Source: Mansonella perstans (lineage: Eukaryota; Nematoda; Chromadorea; Rhabditida; Onchocercidae). From it: a DNA stretch of 64,000 nucleotides. The stretch lies in assembly GCA_037074765.1 (NCBI GenBank), contig JBAMDO010000244.1:16401-80400 (forward strand), read 5' to 3'. The number at the start of each line of letters is the position of its first letter. Position 1 is the stretch's first letter. The notes under the pieces were generated by a model. It did no database searches. It worked only from the letters and a program-made list of their open reading frames with translations, and was not told where the DNA came from. The position numbers were made by a program, and so were the translations under genes. This document shows, piece after piece, positions 25,180-39,030 of the stretch.

Positions 25180-28100
25180 CTATTGTTCTGAGAGAAGCGA
25201 AATGAGTAACCGAGAGAATTCACCGCGACATGCTTTCTGGACATCGACGCTAAGCGAATGATTGTAGTGCTTGCTATATTCATTGCAAATATTCAACAAA
25301 TCAATCTAAAAATTAAGATTAATTAATTGCCGTCCAGCATTTTTTCTTTTATGAAAAAAAGAAAGAAATTAATTTGAATTTCTTTACAATAAAAATAACA
25401 GAATGCAATGAGGTTATTTCATGAGTATTCCATTTAAATTTTATATCACATTTTAAATTATTACAGTATTTAAAATGTAAAGAAAACAAAAATTTGAAAT
25501 TTCCATTTAGGCTTGATCTGCTAGAGCAGTATGAACTGCTTAAATTTTGAATTGTTAAAAATTTCTCAACTGATGTACTTTGTCAAATCTTTAAAATATT
25601 TCATTGATCGGTTTACTGAAACAAAATTTTAAACAATTCATATTGCTATAATTTCAGCAATGACCAAAATTTAATGAAATTTAAGAAAATGAAAAAAGTT
25701 TTACTTCACTTCTGCTCACAATAATCCTCATGATGGTTTCATAGTCGGGTTTTGAAATGCTCAATGCACTGTGTAATTTTTCCGCAAAGTACCATTGAGT
25801 GTTACGAGATGTCTTTACTAAAAAAAAAAAAAAAAAATCATTAGTTAAATTCAATCTTAATAATTGCTAATTAATGACAGACTTGGCACTGTTACTGCAT
25901 AAAATATCTAAATTATGGAAGTTCTTTATTCTGAAAGTTGCACACTTTTTTATCCTTGAAAATTTTTCACTCACTTATAGCGAGCATCATATTTTTAATG
26001 TCATTCGGAATATTTGCATTATCGATAATTTGTGATTCAACGAGATATCCATTAAATGCACCAAATTTAGCATCTACAATATCAATAACTGTAGCAATAT
26101 GCTTCCAGGAATGACCAATGAAAAGTTTCTCAAATAATGCCAAATCATGGCTTATCCTTTCCACTCCATTCGAATCCTGAAAAGAAACAAAAAACTCTAG
26201 AACTTAAATTTCATAATGAACAGGAACTATCCTTCTTGACTAAAAGCAATAAAATTATTTCATTTCATTCTTCAAAAAAAACGCCTCATACAGTTGTAGA
26301 TAGTAATTTTTGAGGTCAGACTAATTAATAATTCATAAGAATTGCAATCAATAAAGATAGAGGACGAACGATCGCCGTTTCTTTATACAAATTTTGTAAA
26401 TTTTATGAAAGAACGTTTAATCAACATTTGAAAGTTTGATAAATTATTAAATAAGTATTTGAAATAAGTTACTTACAATTGCTTGTTTGCAATACAGTTA
26501 TTAATTAGCAATTAGTAATTGTAGTGCAAATGACAGCAATAAAATTTCTCACGAAATGCTCGTCTAATTTGCACTATTTTATCAGCCTGAGGCTCATTTA
26601 AGACATTGATAAATATGTTTTGAAACGAATTTATTCTTCAATAATGTTTACACCCAACAATCACCTTCAGGATAAGATCCACATGTTCTTCTACTAACAC
26701 TTCAGTCTCATCAAATTGCTCATTACGAGGTGAACAGAGCAATAAATGAAGCATTGTACCAAATGTTCCTCTTACCTGGAAAAATCTCAGATAAATTATC
26801 TAATATGAAGTAGATACGATATTGAATGATCAGCGAAGAAGTTTAACAAATCGATGTCGCAATTATGCTTGTGTCAATCTAGTGAAAATATTTACCTTAC
26901 GAAATACATCTTTTTCGAGAATTTTGCAAAATATTGCACGATATGCATTCTTTATCGCCTTCATTTGCTGTTAGTTGAAAAAAAAGCAAAATGAACTTTT
27001 TTTTTTGAAACAGTTTGAAAAACGAGAGAAGTAAAAGTTTCCTAAAACCTGGATGGATCCTGAAGTAAATTGAAAGATCTTAATAAGTCCAAGAAATCCT
27101 GACTGGTATGAAAAAGTATTTGAAGTTTTTTCGAGAATACTTGCTTTGATAGTCATGAATTTCCAAAGAAATCCCAATTTATTCTTATACAAACTATTTT
27201 TTAATAAACTTGCAAGCAACAACCGTTGTTGTTCGTGTACAGGCAATTTCTATTGCAATATCACGATCCGATTGTTTCTAAAATTTAAAAATTATGTAAT
27301 TCTGAGTGAAATCTGAAAAATTTTTTTTTCTTGTTGTAAAGGATAAAAATTAGAGAAATCTTTAGCTAGAGAAACAAGTTGATAAAACTATGTGATTCAT
27401 TCTTTCCATACGCAAAGTGATTGATGTAGTAAAGTAGCTAAGTAAGCATGAGCAGGAGTATACAAATTTAGAATAGCATCCAGGACGAATCCATCAAATT
27501 CCTCTTTAAAATCATCCATTAACGTCTGAAAATTTGATGGCAAACTTTTTTAATAGTAAACATGATTCGATCAAGCATTAATGCGTTTTTTACCATATCT
27601 ATCTGTTCTGGAACGGCTAATCAATAATGTATAGGCATCAAAATATCTCTACTGGTCTAAGGAAAAAGTGATCAGTCCAAGTGAGTAAATTATTCTGGAA
27701 AATATGGACTAGAAAGTTTAAAAAGTAAATAACTTTACCATTACTAACTATTGTTAACCAATAGATCTCTATGGAATTGCTGTTCTAAAACGATTAAACT
27801 ACATATGCCTAAATTATTTAACCAACTTACAATGATAGTAATTAGTGTGAGCTAATAAAAAAAAAGTGTAAGCTAGTAATGAGCTATTAAAGATGGTAAA
27901 GTAAGAAAAATTTTTATGAAATTTAAAATTTTAATTAAAATGAGCAGGAGTAAAAAACATACCCTGAAATTTAGATATTCATATGTATGTATAATTCGTT
28001 GTCGTTGAAAATTATTATGACCCACAGTTATTTCAATAATTGTTTTCTCGTTGGTATCTATTACATAAAGTTTTGTTTTCCCTTTCGTTTCCGTTTGTTT

Positions 28101-29546
28101 CTTTTGGATCAGAATTACGATAGTAAATTAATTATATCGATTAATTTAAAAATTAGACTAGCATTATTATGAGATTACCATTATTACGGCTCCTAAGCAA
28201 ATAGTTTAGAATGAAAATCGTATAGTTTTTCTTTTTTTTTTTTGAATAATTTTGTCATAATATAAGTTTGAGAGAACAGTTAAAATGATACCAAGACCAT
28301 TTAAGGCTTGTCGAAGTTTTTCACTTAATTTTACTGGATCGAAATTTTTCTCTAATGGACCAATTACAGTTCCATGAATATTTTTATCCTGAAAAATTAT
28401 CAAGTTATTATTAATGTGAGTTCTTCAAAAATTCATTTTAAAATTTTTTATTAAACAAAAAGGGCAAAAAAAACTTATTGATTAGTTCTCGCGGAAATGA
28501 TAAAAAAAATTACCAATTTTTTAAAAAAAATTTTAAAAAAAAGTATGCGAACTTTTGGCTTTTCCTGAGTGGTTTTTCTCCGAATTAATATATTAATTTA
28601 TTTAGAATATTGTACAAAGGCAAATTCTTTGCTTTTTACAGATGACATTTATGTTTTTCTAAGTTTATTCTAATTAATTTTTTTTGCAAGGAAATGTGTG
28701 GTTTCAAAATTTTCAACATACTTTGTTTAGATTCATTTGATATATCAGTGGTATAAGCAACCGTTTTTTACTGTCATTGGTCATTTCTTCATCATTATCA
28801 GCGTCATTATCATCTTTACCATCATCATTGTTATCATCATCATTACCATCATCTCTACCATTGTCATTGCGAACATTTTTACCACCATCATTACCACCAT
28901 TATTATCGTTGTCATTATCATCATCTTTATCATCATCATTGCCATCATCTTTACCACCGTCATTGTCATCATTATTATTATCACCTTTCCCATCGTCATA
29001 ATCATTATCATTATCATTGTCATTACCATCATCTTTGCCATCATCATTACCGTCATCTTTACCGCCGTCATTGTCATCATTATTATTATCACCTTTCCCA
29101 TCGTCATTATTATCATCATTATCATTGTCATTACCATCATCTTTACCATTATCATTATCATCATCTTTATTCTCGTCATCATCATCATTACTACATTTGC
29201 TTTTTTCTGTTTCCCCATCAATTATTTTATCATTCGTCTCCGTATTATAATTATCAGGTAAGTTTGGAATGCCCTCTCCTACGGGGAATTTTGTCACCTT
29301 TACCTGAAATTTGAATGCTTAAGAGATTAAAGATTGAATGCTAATGAAATCATTAAAGAGAGCTGTAGTAGATTAGAAAAATATTTAAAAGCTATAAGAA
29401 AGATGAATTTCTAAAATCATTGATTAATTTTTCGAACTATTGCCATTACATTATCAGTAATTATTTTGAGGAATTCTAACATCATCTATGTTTTCATTAT
29501 CCGTTAACCATGAGCTGGACGATGATGATGATGATGTATAGAACAT
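25180..29546 (-). CDS. Divergent annexin with Asp/Asn/Gly-rich N-terminal region, 11 exons, about 543 aa
   Basis: Exons in coding order: 29579-29481 (ATG at 29546), 29303-28722, 28388-28292, 28057-27963, 27525-27412, 27277-27224, 26967-26896, 26775-26665, 26176-25975, 25817-25705, 25305-25180; phases agree throughout. Residues 217-543 read as four annexin repeats, with annexin-like segments FDPVKLSEKLRQALNGL, QRQRIIHTYEYL, AIEIACTRT, MKAIKNAYRAIF, NTQWYFAEKLHSAL and MRIIVSRSEIDLL. Annexins bind acidic membranes through GxGTD...D/E calcium sites. Here repeat 1 has GLDTNE and repeats 3 and 4 show no GxGT, so the calcium sites look lost. Residues 61-195 are almost pure Asp/Asn/Gly/Lys, with a 36-residue tandem duplication; residues 1-22 are Ser-rich. 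The start is uncertain: this ATG is the first in an exon that begins at a TTATCAG acceptor (29580), but upstream exons are not excluded. No signal peptide is seen. Confidence 0.78.
28937..29110 (-). repeat. Asp-rich minisatellite with a 108-bp tandem duplication inside the annexin
   Basis: Within the acidic exon, the segment coding DDGKGDNNNDDNDGGKDD occurs twice with a period of exactly 36 codons; a marker string CACCTTTCCC on the plus strand starts at 28982 and again at 29090. The surrounding sequence is built of imperfect 3- to 15-bp GAT/AAT/GGT units. The length is likely to vary between individuals. Confidence 0.8.
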
Positions 29547-29579
29547 TTGGCTGTTTGAACTTGCGTTGCTGCCACTCTG

Positions 29580-31332
29580 CTGATAACAATAATGATAATT
29601 GATATTGTTTTATAATTAGTTGAAATTCATAAAGTAATTAAAATTCATTCATGAAAGCATATTTATTACAAGATTGAAAATATGTGCATTACTCCTTTGA
29701 TAGTGCTAAAATTTTATGGTACAATTAATTCATGAAAAAAACAGAACTAAATTTGCGCAGAGAAAAGAAAAAAGGGTAAAATAAAGTTGAGTAAAATTTT
29801 ACAGAAAAGATGGAAAAAAGTGTTATGAATTTGAAATTGAACAAAATGCAAATATATTTCATAATTTTTGTTAAAAAAAATTATTCAACAACTTTTTGAA
29901 TTTGCAATAGTTATTGTGATAGTTATAAATAAGGATATATTAATGCGAAAACTTTCTTTTTTTTCCGTTGGTTTTTGTTAATTGAAATAAATAGCCTGTT
30001 TCGCTTAAGCTTATCATCTTTGTATATTCTATACTGTTTCCTCTTTTATTCATTTATATAGTAAAGCCACAAGAGAGCGCTTGGCTACAAAAGTAATTGT
30101 TATTTTAGAAATTACTGAAATAAATTTTTGTTGTGGACAGTGAATATTTTTATTGGAATGAGTTAATATTTCTATACCGCACTAAATGATAGTCTAATTA
30201 TTCATGGCAATTTCCCTCGATGTTATACCAAGTGCTATCATTTTTCTATATTCTGTTATTCGTGGCAATTTTATTCTCAGAATTACCTTAGTGCTCTCAT
30301 TTAAATAAATGTTTTTTTCTATATATGGAGTTTTGATTAAAAATCAACATAAAAGTTTAACGCATCAAACGTAAGATGATATGAGATATAAGAAAAAAAA
30401 ATTTCCAAATAAGTACGGAGAATGAACTAATAAAAAGTAAAGTGATTTCAATGAATTGAAAAGTAAGTTACCTTCAATTAATTTGAAAGAAGTTATTTTC
30501 TAAGACAACAACTTAATATGTTATCCTCTAAGAGAACTACTTCTCGTCACATAAATCTTCCAGAAATTAATTAAGCAAAGAGCTTTTTAAAAGGCATTTG
30601 CGTGTTCAAATCAACAAAGTTTTTATGAATGAATCCGCTCATGTCACTAATCGGAAGAAAAATTTTCATAAAACTTATTATTTTCGAAACGGAGTTTATT
30701 TTTTAGGACATTTGAATTTGAGGGATTTTATCAGCAGAAATTTAATTGATTACTTCTACAACTGAAATCTTCTACAACGGATAATCCTTTTTTCAGTTGG
30801 CGACTTCGAATTATAAAAAACTCCAGGTTTTCCATTTAAAAAAAAAAAAAAAAAACATTCAGCAACCACTTGAGATAAAACGCAAAACTCTATAACAAAT
30901 GTAGAAAATTTACTAATATCGACATAATATAATATAACATTAAAGAAATCAATCTTAGCAGGATCACAGTTCAAAATTATCAGGTAATGAAATGACCTCT
31001 TGCAGTGCGTTGCATCGTAATTGCCAAAAGAAATGCTAAAATTCAAATGAATTAATCTTTGCAAGATTCAACCTTTTTTTAAACGAGTTTTATTTGAATG
31101 CAGAAATAATTTAATCTGAGAGTCGTCTTCAGGATCGCTGAAAACATCAGTCAGTATCATTCAAAATCATCAAGGAATTTACTGGGATATTATCAAGGTA
31201 TTAATTCTCGTATCATCAAGAGTTCGCCTTTGTGCATTAAAATATCATTCAAACGTTATCAGGAAGATTGCTTACGCAATCCCTTTGACAATTCACTTTT
31301 AGGAGATTTGATCTATCAAACAACGGTAAAGT
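29580..31332. other. Gap between MFS 3' end and annexin 5' end
   Basis: Same-strand spacing of about 1.75 kb. It may hold an untranslated or short first annexin exon. No coding exon was identified. A TTATCAG acceptor on the minus strand borders the first annexin exon at 29,580. Confidence 0.5.
31089..31094 (-). terminator. Poly(A) signal AATAAA, MFS gene
   Basis: Reads TTTATT on the plus strand, about 240 nt past the MFS stop codon. Confidence 0.35.
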
Positions 31333-34300
31333 TCAAAACTCTTTTCCTCGTTCAAAATGTATCTCGTGGAATATTAATTCATGACGTAAATTTAAAATTG
31401 TACCAATAAAAGCTATGACTGCTGTTGTAATGAAGGAGAACGTATATCCAACAAGTGTTAAAACATACTCACAACCGACTGCTAATAATATTGCGCTCAA
31501 TGTCTGCAACAATTAATTTCCTGATATTTTTATTAAATTTAAAAAACTGTTCAAATTTTCAAAAGATTTGATTGAGTAATAAAAAAACATACGGTGGAAA
31601 GGATTAAACATCCATAATTAGCCGATTTGTGACGAGATCCGAAACACTTAACGGATGCTATTATAAAAAGAGCGTGAGTAGCTGCTAGAGTTATAAACAT
31701 AAGATTCATCTGAAAACTGATTGGTCTTTTAGCTTAAGATCAAAAAGATAAAGATATCGCAAAAGCTAAATTTTTAAAGTATGAAAAAAAAATATCTTTG
31801 GATATTCATATATAATGAAGAAAAAGGTACAAAGCATTTGAAAAAGTTGAGTTTACTGCCGTTATCATACAAAGACTAATTCACTTACCCAGATAAAATA
31901 GATCCATTTTCCACCAGCAGGAGTAAGTGGCATTGTTAGCAATAATATGGTAGCCAGAAAAGTAGCAGATGACAAAGATACCTTAAAAAAAAAAAAAAAA
32001 GGAAAAAATCCTTCTTGGATGTAAACATTCAATTCTTATGGCATAAAAACCTATAAAGATTTAATAGATATTTGACAAGGTTGTCAGATACGTGCTTAAG
32101 AAAACAATTTTTACAATATAAAAACAAAATTCATATATTTCTAAATAAATTTAATTTTTTTCTTTACCATAAATGAAATAAGGAAACCTGAAAGCTGGTA
32201 TGATCAGCAAGCATACCCCATCCTATACGAGCAAAAGCATTACATATTGAAGCTATGCTAAATGCATAAGCTATAAACATATCATCATCAATAAATGTTT
32301 CCCCGAATGCCTACAAATAAAATTTATCCTTTGAATTCAAAAATTTAAATTAATTGGAAATAAAGAAGAAAGAAAGATAACATTTGTCGGTATAAGCCAT
32401 AAAAAGCGATGTTTTAAGAAATATAAAATGCTTGATTATTTATAGGCAAAAAATTAAGCAATATCCTTAACAAAATGTTATCAAAATGCTTTCAAGGTTG
32501 CAATTCATTTTTATGAATTTAATTAGTGCACAAAAATAAAGAAATAATTAACCTTGTAAAGATTGTAAAACATATTTCCATAAAACGAGCAACAAAAGAG
32601 AGCAAAAAAAAGCCAATAAAAGGTCGAGCTTTTCAACATTTGCATTGGACTTAATGATATCTGTTCCTGCGATAAATTTATCACTTCTTCTTTCAACGAT
32701 TCCTAGATAGTTTCACTTTTTAAAAAGAATTAAATGTCAAAGGTGCTTAAATTATCACTTTCAGGTCATATTTTCTTATTCTCCCACTTTGGCATATTTG
32801 GATTATCAAAAAGCGTGATTTTAAATGGAAAACTTTAACTATACGTTTATAGATTCCTGACTGAATGTTCGCAATTTTAAATATGCATATTGATTTTTCC
32901 CACGAAAAAATGCAGTATGTTTGCTTTTGAAAACATCAAACCAGTTCCACATTGAAATCTGCATTTGGAGTGCTTTCGATTGTTCATTCTAAAAAAATTA
33001 TCCGGAATTATTAAATTTTCAATATATTTTATACAAATATCATATTATCAGTGTAATTTTTCTTTTCTTGCAAATAGTTTAATGTCGACATTTAAACATG
33101 AATATATTAATTTTTGTATTTCAAACTAACTACATCAACAGGATAACAAATAACAATTAGACCAATGGCTTGCATAATTCCATAGACGAATGCAAAAGTA
33201 TAAAATATTGATGGTACTTGAGCAATGACATCTTTATCTGTGAAATAGCTGAAATAATTGAATGTGTAAAAAATTTTGATTTTCGATCATGGTTAAAATA
33301 ACGAGGAAGATAAATAAAATTTGAAAAAATCCCATCCAAGTAAAAAATTTCATCCAGAAATGTCATGGATTGATTTTCATAAACTTACTTAAACACAGTC
33401 GGTTTGTGATTTAAGGGATTGAGATAGATAGTTTGAAGTGGAGCGAATATAGATGAACTGATACCAAAACTAGCTGCTACAATTCCACTAACAAATCCGA
33501 CATGTTTCGGAGCCCACTAAAAATAATTACTCTTTTAACTAGAGCGCTATCTTAGATTATCAATTAAATTTAAAAAATATCGCGATGATTGCTGCCAAAA
33601 AAATTTGTCTCAAGCATTACAGATAGCCAAGATCCTGCACAGATAATACATTATGAATACCATTCAACGATTGCACAGTATATATAATTAATTCTTAATT
33701 GTGTTATTGAGTATCAGTTATATTACAGTAAATAACACAATTTTTCCAGAAACCACGGAAATGTCAGTTTTAACATGATATTCTATTCATAAAATTGCAT
33801 CTTTCATCTAAAAGACTATCTACTGATGCAAATGAAATTCTGGATATTCAAATACTAAATGAATGGAAGTGATACTTGCATTGATGACACATGAAATGGT
33901 AAGAACATAAGCTATTCCTTGTCCAAATCCAAACATTACCCCATATGTCACCAGAAATGTCACAAATGATCTTCTGATCGTCCAGTAGGACAAAAAAACA
34001 CCCGTACTGAAATTTTTGTTTTAGAATGATAGAACTTATCCTTTTATAAAAGTCTGGAAAAAGCCAGAAAATTCATTCAATATGGTACTTTTGTGATGAA
34101 TTCCACTTCATCTTTCCTTTTTCTTTTATTTTCACCGTTGTTTAAATATGAAAGACTCACGTCATGATAGCGCACCCCAATGACGTCGAAAGTCTCAAGC
34201 CAAATTTAGCTTCTATGCAACCGCCAATAATCATTGCAAAAGGGAAACAACCTGAAATAAGAAAATCTATTATCAATTAAATTCTATTTCAGCACAACTA

Positions 34301-34804
34301 ACAGCGAAATATCAGACTATAGAGATAAAGTAAAATCATCGAAATTAATATGAAATTTTCCTTTCGACTCAATTTTCCTTATCTGAATCATGATAACTTT
34401 ATTTCTGTAAGAAATTCTTCGAGATCCTACAGAATTTGCTAACCTTCTTGAAAGAACTTACCCTGAAAAGTAGGTATCCAAACCAACATTTCGGGACTAA
34501 TTGTCGAATCGGTATTGTTATGCATATATGATGCCATATATGGTAGCATATTTCCTGAAGTTCAAAAATCAGTATTCATAATTAAAAGGGGTGTTTTCAT
34601 TGCATACAGTAAGTAATAACATCAAACATGAACTATTTGATGTTAAATAGATAAAGAAGAAATGGGAAACTTACCGAAAGTATGATAAGTTCCTAAAGAT
34701 AAATGTATCAGTCCAGCACCAAAAATTACAATCGCCAAACGCGTTAACGGGCTAAACCTGAGAAGAAACACGGCTACTGGATCTTTTAAATTAGGCTCAT
34801 GCAT
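31333..34804 (-). CDS. Major facilitator superfamily transporter, oxalate:formate/monocarboxylate type, 12 exons, 493 aa
   Basis: Multi-pass membrane transporter, probably for a small organic anion. Exons in coding order: 34804-34675, 34554-34462, 34251-34161, 34006-33880, 33516-33389, 33248-33134, 32988-32845, 32702-32553, 32310-32188, 31981-31889, 31709-31593, 31503-31333. All phases agree and the frame is open for 493 codons. Hydrophobic helices occur in two groups of six: first near residue 21, then after a charged central loop (about residues 225-285, NEQSKALQMQ to EEVINLSQEQ). The loop between helices 2 and 3 has GGCIEAKFGLR, an MFS motif A variant, and the second half has the matching ARIGWGMLADH. 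Length and plan fit the oxalate:formate antiporter-like MFS proteins common in nematodes. The substrate is an inference. Intron 4 uses a GC donor (AAT/GCAAGT, 33879). The start is 24 nt behind a TTTCAG acceptor. Confidence 0.85.
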
Positions 34805-34828
34805 TTGCTTAAATCACAGTTCTACAAT

Positions 34829-34830
34829 CT
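34829..34830 (-). promoter_or_regulatory. Probable spliced-leader acceptor for the MFS gene
   Basis: On the minus strand AATTTCAG lies 24 nt upstream of the MFS start codon with no linked upstream exon, as for a trans-splice site. Confidence 0.45.
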
Positions 34831-34989
34831 GAAATTATTATAATTTGTTTATTTGGATCACTGCTATCATTACAAAATCTACAAAATCTTATCTTGAAAT
34901 ATTTTATAGCTTCATCATAAGGTAGTAAAATAAAAGTGATGCTGTCAAAATAAATTTATGATGATGGTAATATGCCAATGATAACAATG

Positions 34990-34990
34990 A

Positions 34991-35058
<68 letters not shown>
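34990..35058 (+). repeat. (AAT)n microsatellite, about 23 units
   Basis: Uninterrupted AAT/TAA run about 190 bp upstream of the MFS start codon. It makes a spurious poly-Ile ORF on the minus strand. Confidence 0.95.
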
Positions 35059-35061
<3 letters not shown>

Positions 35062-38000
35062 TAGCAAAAATGGAATCTAATGAATTTTTGTTCAATTCCT
35101 AAAGCAATGTAATAAGCCTAACTTGTTTATAGTGATTAATTCTTATAACAATTACATTGTATACTGAAAATTTACTGGACATTGGTTTAGCATATGAAAT
35201 AGTTGTAATAAGGAAATAGTAAAGTTCTGATCAAGTTATAAATGCTTCAGTAATGTTGATAAGAAATAATTACACTCGCTTTATTGCTTTGTGATAAAAC
35301 TATTAAAATATTTCTCAAATGGAGAAATTCAAATAATTTGAGTGAAATTTTCATAGGACAGATTTCTTGCTAAATCTATCATTTTTTAATCATATTTTTA
35401 TTGCACATATTAAATATACATATAACATAGTAGAAAAAACTTCTTTTAAAATAAAAAAACACGAGAATCTGAGATAATAGAATCAGGAAGTTTATTATCG
35501 TAGAATGCAAGAATTTGTAATTCTTCCGAATTAAAAAAATATCATTTGGGAATGATACCTGATTTTTTAGTCATCATGAAATCGATCGGTAATTGCATTT
35601 CTTGCTAATGAAGTGCGCAAATTTTTTTTAATTGTAGGTAATTTATATTTCATCAAAGTGTGCTGAAATTCTTTCAGCAAAAAAGATTGCAAGTTCTATT
35701 TTGAAATTTGAAACAAAAATTTTTAAATATTTTTTTTGAAATGGTCAAAACATGAAATTCATCATTTCTATGAAAACTAAGAAAAGCATCACTAAAACAA
35801 AGGTTTGTAAATAGCAGTTTACGGCAATTCCTAGATATGTTTTGAGCTTTTTCAAATGTAGCAAAACATGGCTAAAAACATTTATGGAATTTTTCACAGA
35901 AATCCTTTAGATTTTAAATGATAGAGTAAAAAATGCAAAGCTTAATGAATTAATAAGAGCAATTAAATGATATAAACAACACTATTCCTTCATGGAAAAA
36001 TACAACTAGACCTGACTTGCTTTAGCAATTAAGGCTTTCACCATTAAATGCACAGACCTCAATTTTGCCAATGCCAAATCGATATAGAAAAGCCTTTCTC
36101 GTTTCTGTTTCATATATCACAGAATGCCACGTGTAATTCAGTATTACTATTTAAATTTCGTGAAAATTCAATATTTTACAATTATTTGGTTCTTTTTACC
36201 AAAACTTGAAATTATCCAGCATCTGAATCGAAATAATTTCCACATCATTTCTCACATATTCTTTATGTTAGTCTTTAAAATTTTACTAAATGTCATAAAT
36301 ATCACTGAAAATAACAGGTCATGTCGTTGTCTTTCTGATGAAAAGTAAGCTATTGTTTTCACTGAAATGACAATCCACGTAACACGTGCTCTTTATGAAA
36401 TACCGTTAATTTCAATTTCACTGAATTTTTTACATCATTTACAGAATATCAAACTTCAGAATTTGGCCTTTCCGCAGAAATATACTGCATTTCGTACAAA
36501 AACTTTGCTATCACTGAACCATATGTTGAAACAATACTTTTACAAGTATACTTTTGCAGATTTTAAACCAAATCTTATATCGAATCGTCTGTTGCTAAAA
36601 TTTATCGCATTATGAATTCGCATAATAGATACAAAGTAACTGCTGCGAACAAATTATGACATGATTCGATAATTTCAGCACTGAATTAATCTCGACGTTA
36701 TGATAATTTTGATTGATACTTGTATAGCTCAAAATTAACATAAACGTGAAATCAACATATAATAGACGATGTCTAAGGTCTTGGATTTCTGTAACAGACG
36801 TGTCAAAGTTCCTGGATTTCTCAAGAACATGCGGATATATGGAAAAAAATATCATAAGACATCATTCCTTTTTATATCCTTCATATGTTTACGTCAACAA
36901 ATAACTTGTTTTACACAGACCAATACATAGTTAAACAATTGTAGAGCCAGTAGAGGGCAGAAATGACAGAAGTTAAAAAATAAAAAAGAAAAAGTAAATA
37001 ATAACATTGAGAATTGCAAGCTACACATTACAGAATGCTGCAAGAATAATTAGGTCAAAAAAGCTTATTTGTACAATTAATGAACCAAAACACTACGGTA
37101 ATCATGACAGAGATCAGATTGAAATTTACAATAAAACTTTCAAAAAAAAACTTAGGCAAACACTCAATTTGATTCCAATTATCGCATTTTTCTTCAGATC
37201 CAAAAAATTAAATAGAAATCAAATAAAATTATGGGGTCTAAAAAAAAAAAGAAAAAAAAAATGAAATAAAAAAATTACCACAGACAAGCATTTTCCGGCT
37301 CAACAAGATTGTACTTTAGATCAAAGTTTTAAACCAACCATCCACCATTCTCTATCCTATTTATTTCCCATATCGGAAAAAAATAAGACCAAAATCAATT
37401 ATGATTATATCCTAAGAATTTACAATACAAATAAATCTGACATGCTAGCATTATTCAAAGCATTAGACTTTACTCCAAATTAAACGGTCATTTCATCCTA
37501 AATCTAGGCACACTGAAATTAATTTCATCATTTCCATTTCAGCAACTCTCTCAAGGACATAAAAATATTAGTGAAGAAATTAAAGAAAAACTGAAAATAC
37601 CTGAGCGGAAATAATACTAGAATGATCCGTATATGTATACAGAAATAAATAACAAAGTGAAATGAACGTGAAAAATACTGCCGACTTAATTTAAAAAATT
37701 CCAAAAATTGGTTTCAATTTTTGGAAAAATAGTAAAATTTCCATCTTATTCACCTATTATATTAGAGTTGATAATATTTACCAACATGTGGCAAACTGGA
37801 TTAAAGTAACACATGTTGTATTACGCTGAAAAATGTCATATTGCAGCAAAGCCATATTCAAATGTGTGATCAGCGTAACAGTTAATGTGTACTTAAGTTA
37901 ACCACTACGATTCTTACCCAATTAAACCTGTTAAATGAGTTGGAAACGTGGAAAAAGTATTGGCATGACGGAATATGTTATAAATGACATGTTTAGCAAG

Positions 38001-38236
38001 CGTGCACTCATTGATAAAACGAACTAAATTAATTTCAGAAAGGAATGAAGGCAATTTAATTGCAAAAAATTGAAGATGGAATCAGATAACCTCATACGAT
38101 GGCTGTGGTCAAATTAACTAAACTCATAAAATCAAAATTCGCTCACTTCTCCAAATTTCAGCGACAAATTAAAACAACATAAACATGAAAAAACATCTAA
38201 TTGCAAAAGATCTTACCATAAAACGCTTTCTGCAGC

Positions 38237-38308
38237 AATGTTTGTATAGAACTATGTGTCAATGTTTGTTTGGAACTACGTGTCAATATTTCTATAGAAC
38301 TACATGTC
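38237..38308 (+). repeat. Three tandem 24-bp units
   Basis: Units at 38237-38260, 38261-38284 and 38285-38308 share AAT.TTT.T.T.GAACTA..TGTC with a few differences each. Being a multiple of three, they keep a short ORF open, but nothing else suggests coding. Confidence 0.8.
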
Positions 38309-38695
38309 AAATTTACACAATTGAAGTGGTGATGATAATGATGTACACTTCTCAAGCGAAATCCCACAACTGAAATCTCTAAAAATTTGGAAGATAAAAA
38401 AAGAAAAACGAAAAATTAGATTTCTGCTAAATAAAAATTTGGTTCAAGAAATTATAAGTAACAAAAATTTCAAATATGAGTAAACATCCGATTTGCTGTA
38501 AAAAATTTCTTCAACAACTACTTTCTTAGTTTACATCATTTTTTGATTCTCTACTTCAAAAAACTTTTATGGTATAAATTTTCATCCGGCCAAACAATTT
38601 CATTATAAAACAAACAAGATTATAAAACTAATTTTGAATATGGAACAAAAAGAACCTTTATCACCATTTGTTACTTCTTCTTCTATTACTACCAG

Positions 38696-38797
<102 letters not shown>

Positions 38798-39030
38798 TAG
38801 TTAAGCAAAGAAAATCGTTAAGATACAGATACAATTCTGAAAAATCTCAATTTGTTGCACTAATCGCATTCATGGTAGAATTCAGCGCTAGCAGAATATC
38901 CATTTAATGCATAAATCCAACTGTAAAGACCAAGAAGAAGAAGTAAATGAAAACGAAAGTTATTAAAAATAGTGAAAAATAGGGCTTTGCTTGAATTGAT
39001 TTCAGATTCGCTAACTGTTTGTTGAATAAA

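Noticed and set aside
28737..29261. 174-codon plus-strand ORF, almost all Ile/Val/Phe/Thr
   Set aside because: It is the antisense reading of the annexin Asp/Asn repeat, kept open by the trinucleotide pattern, with no splice or start context of its own.
34904..35095. Poly-Ile ORF on the minus strand
   Set aside because: Translation of the AAT microsatellite.
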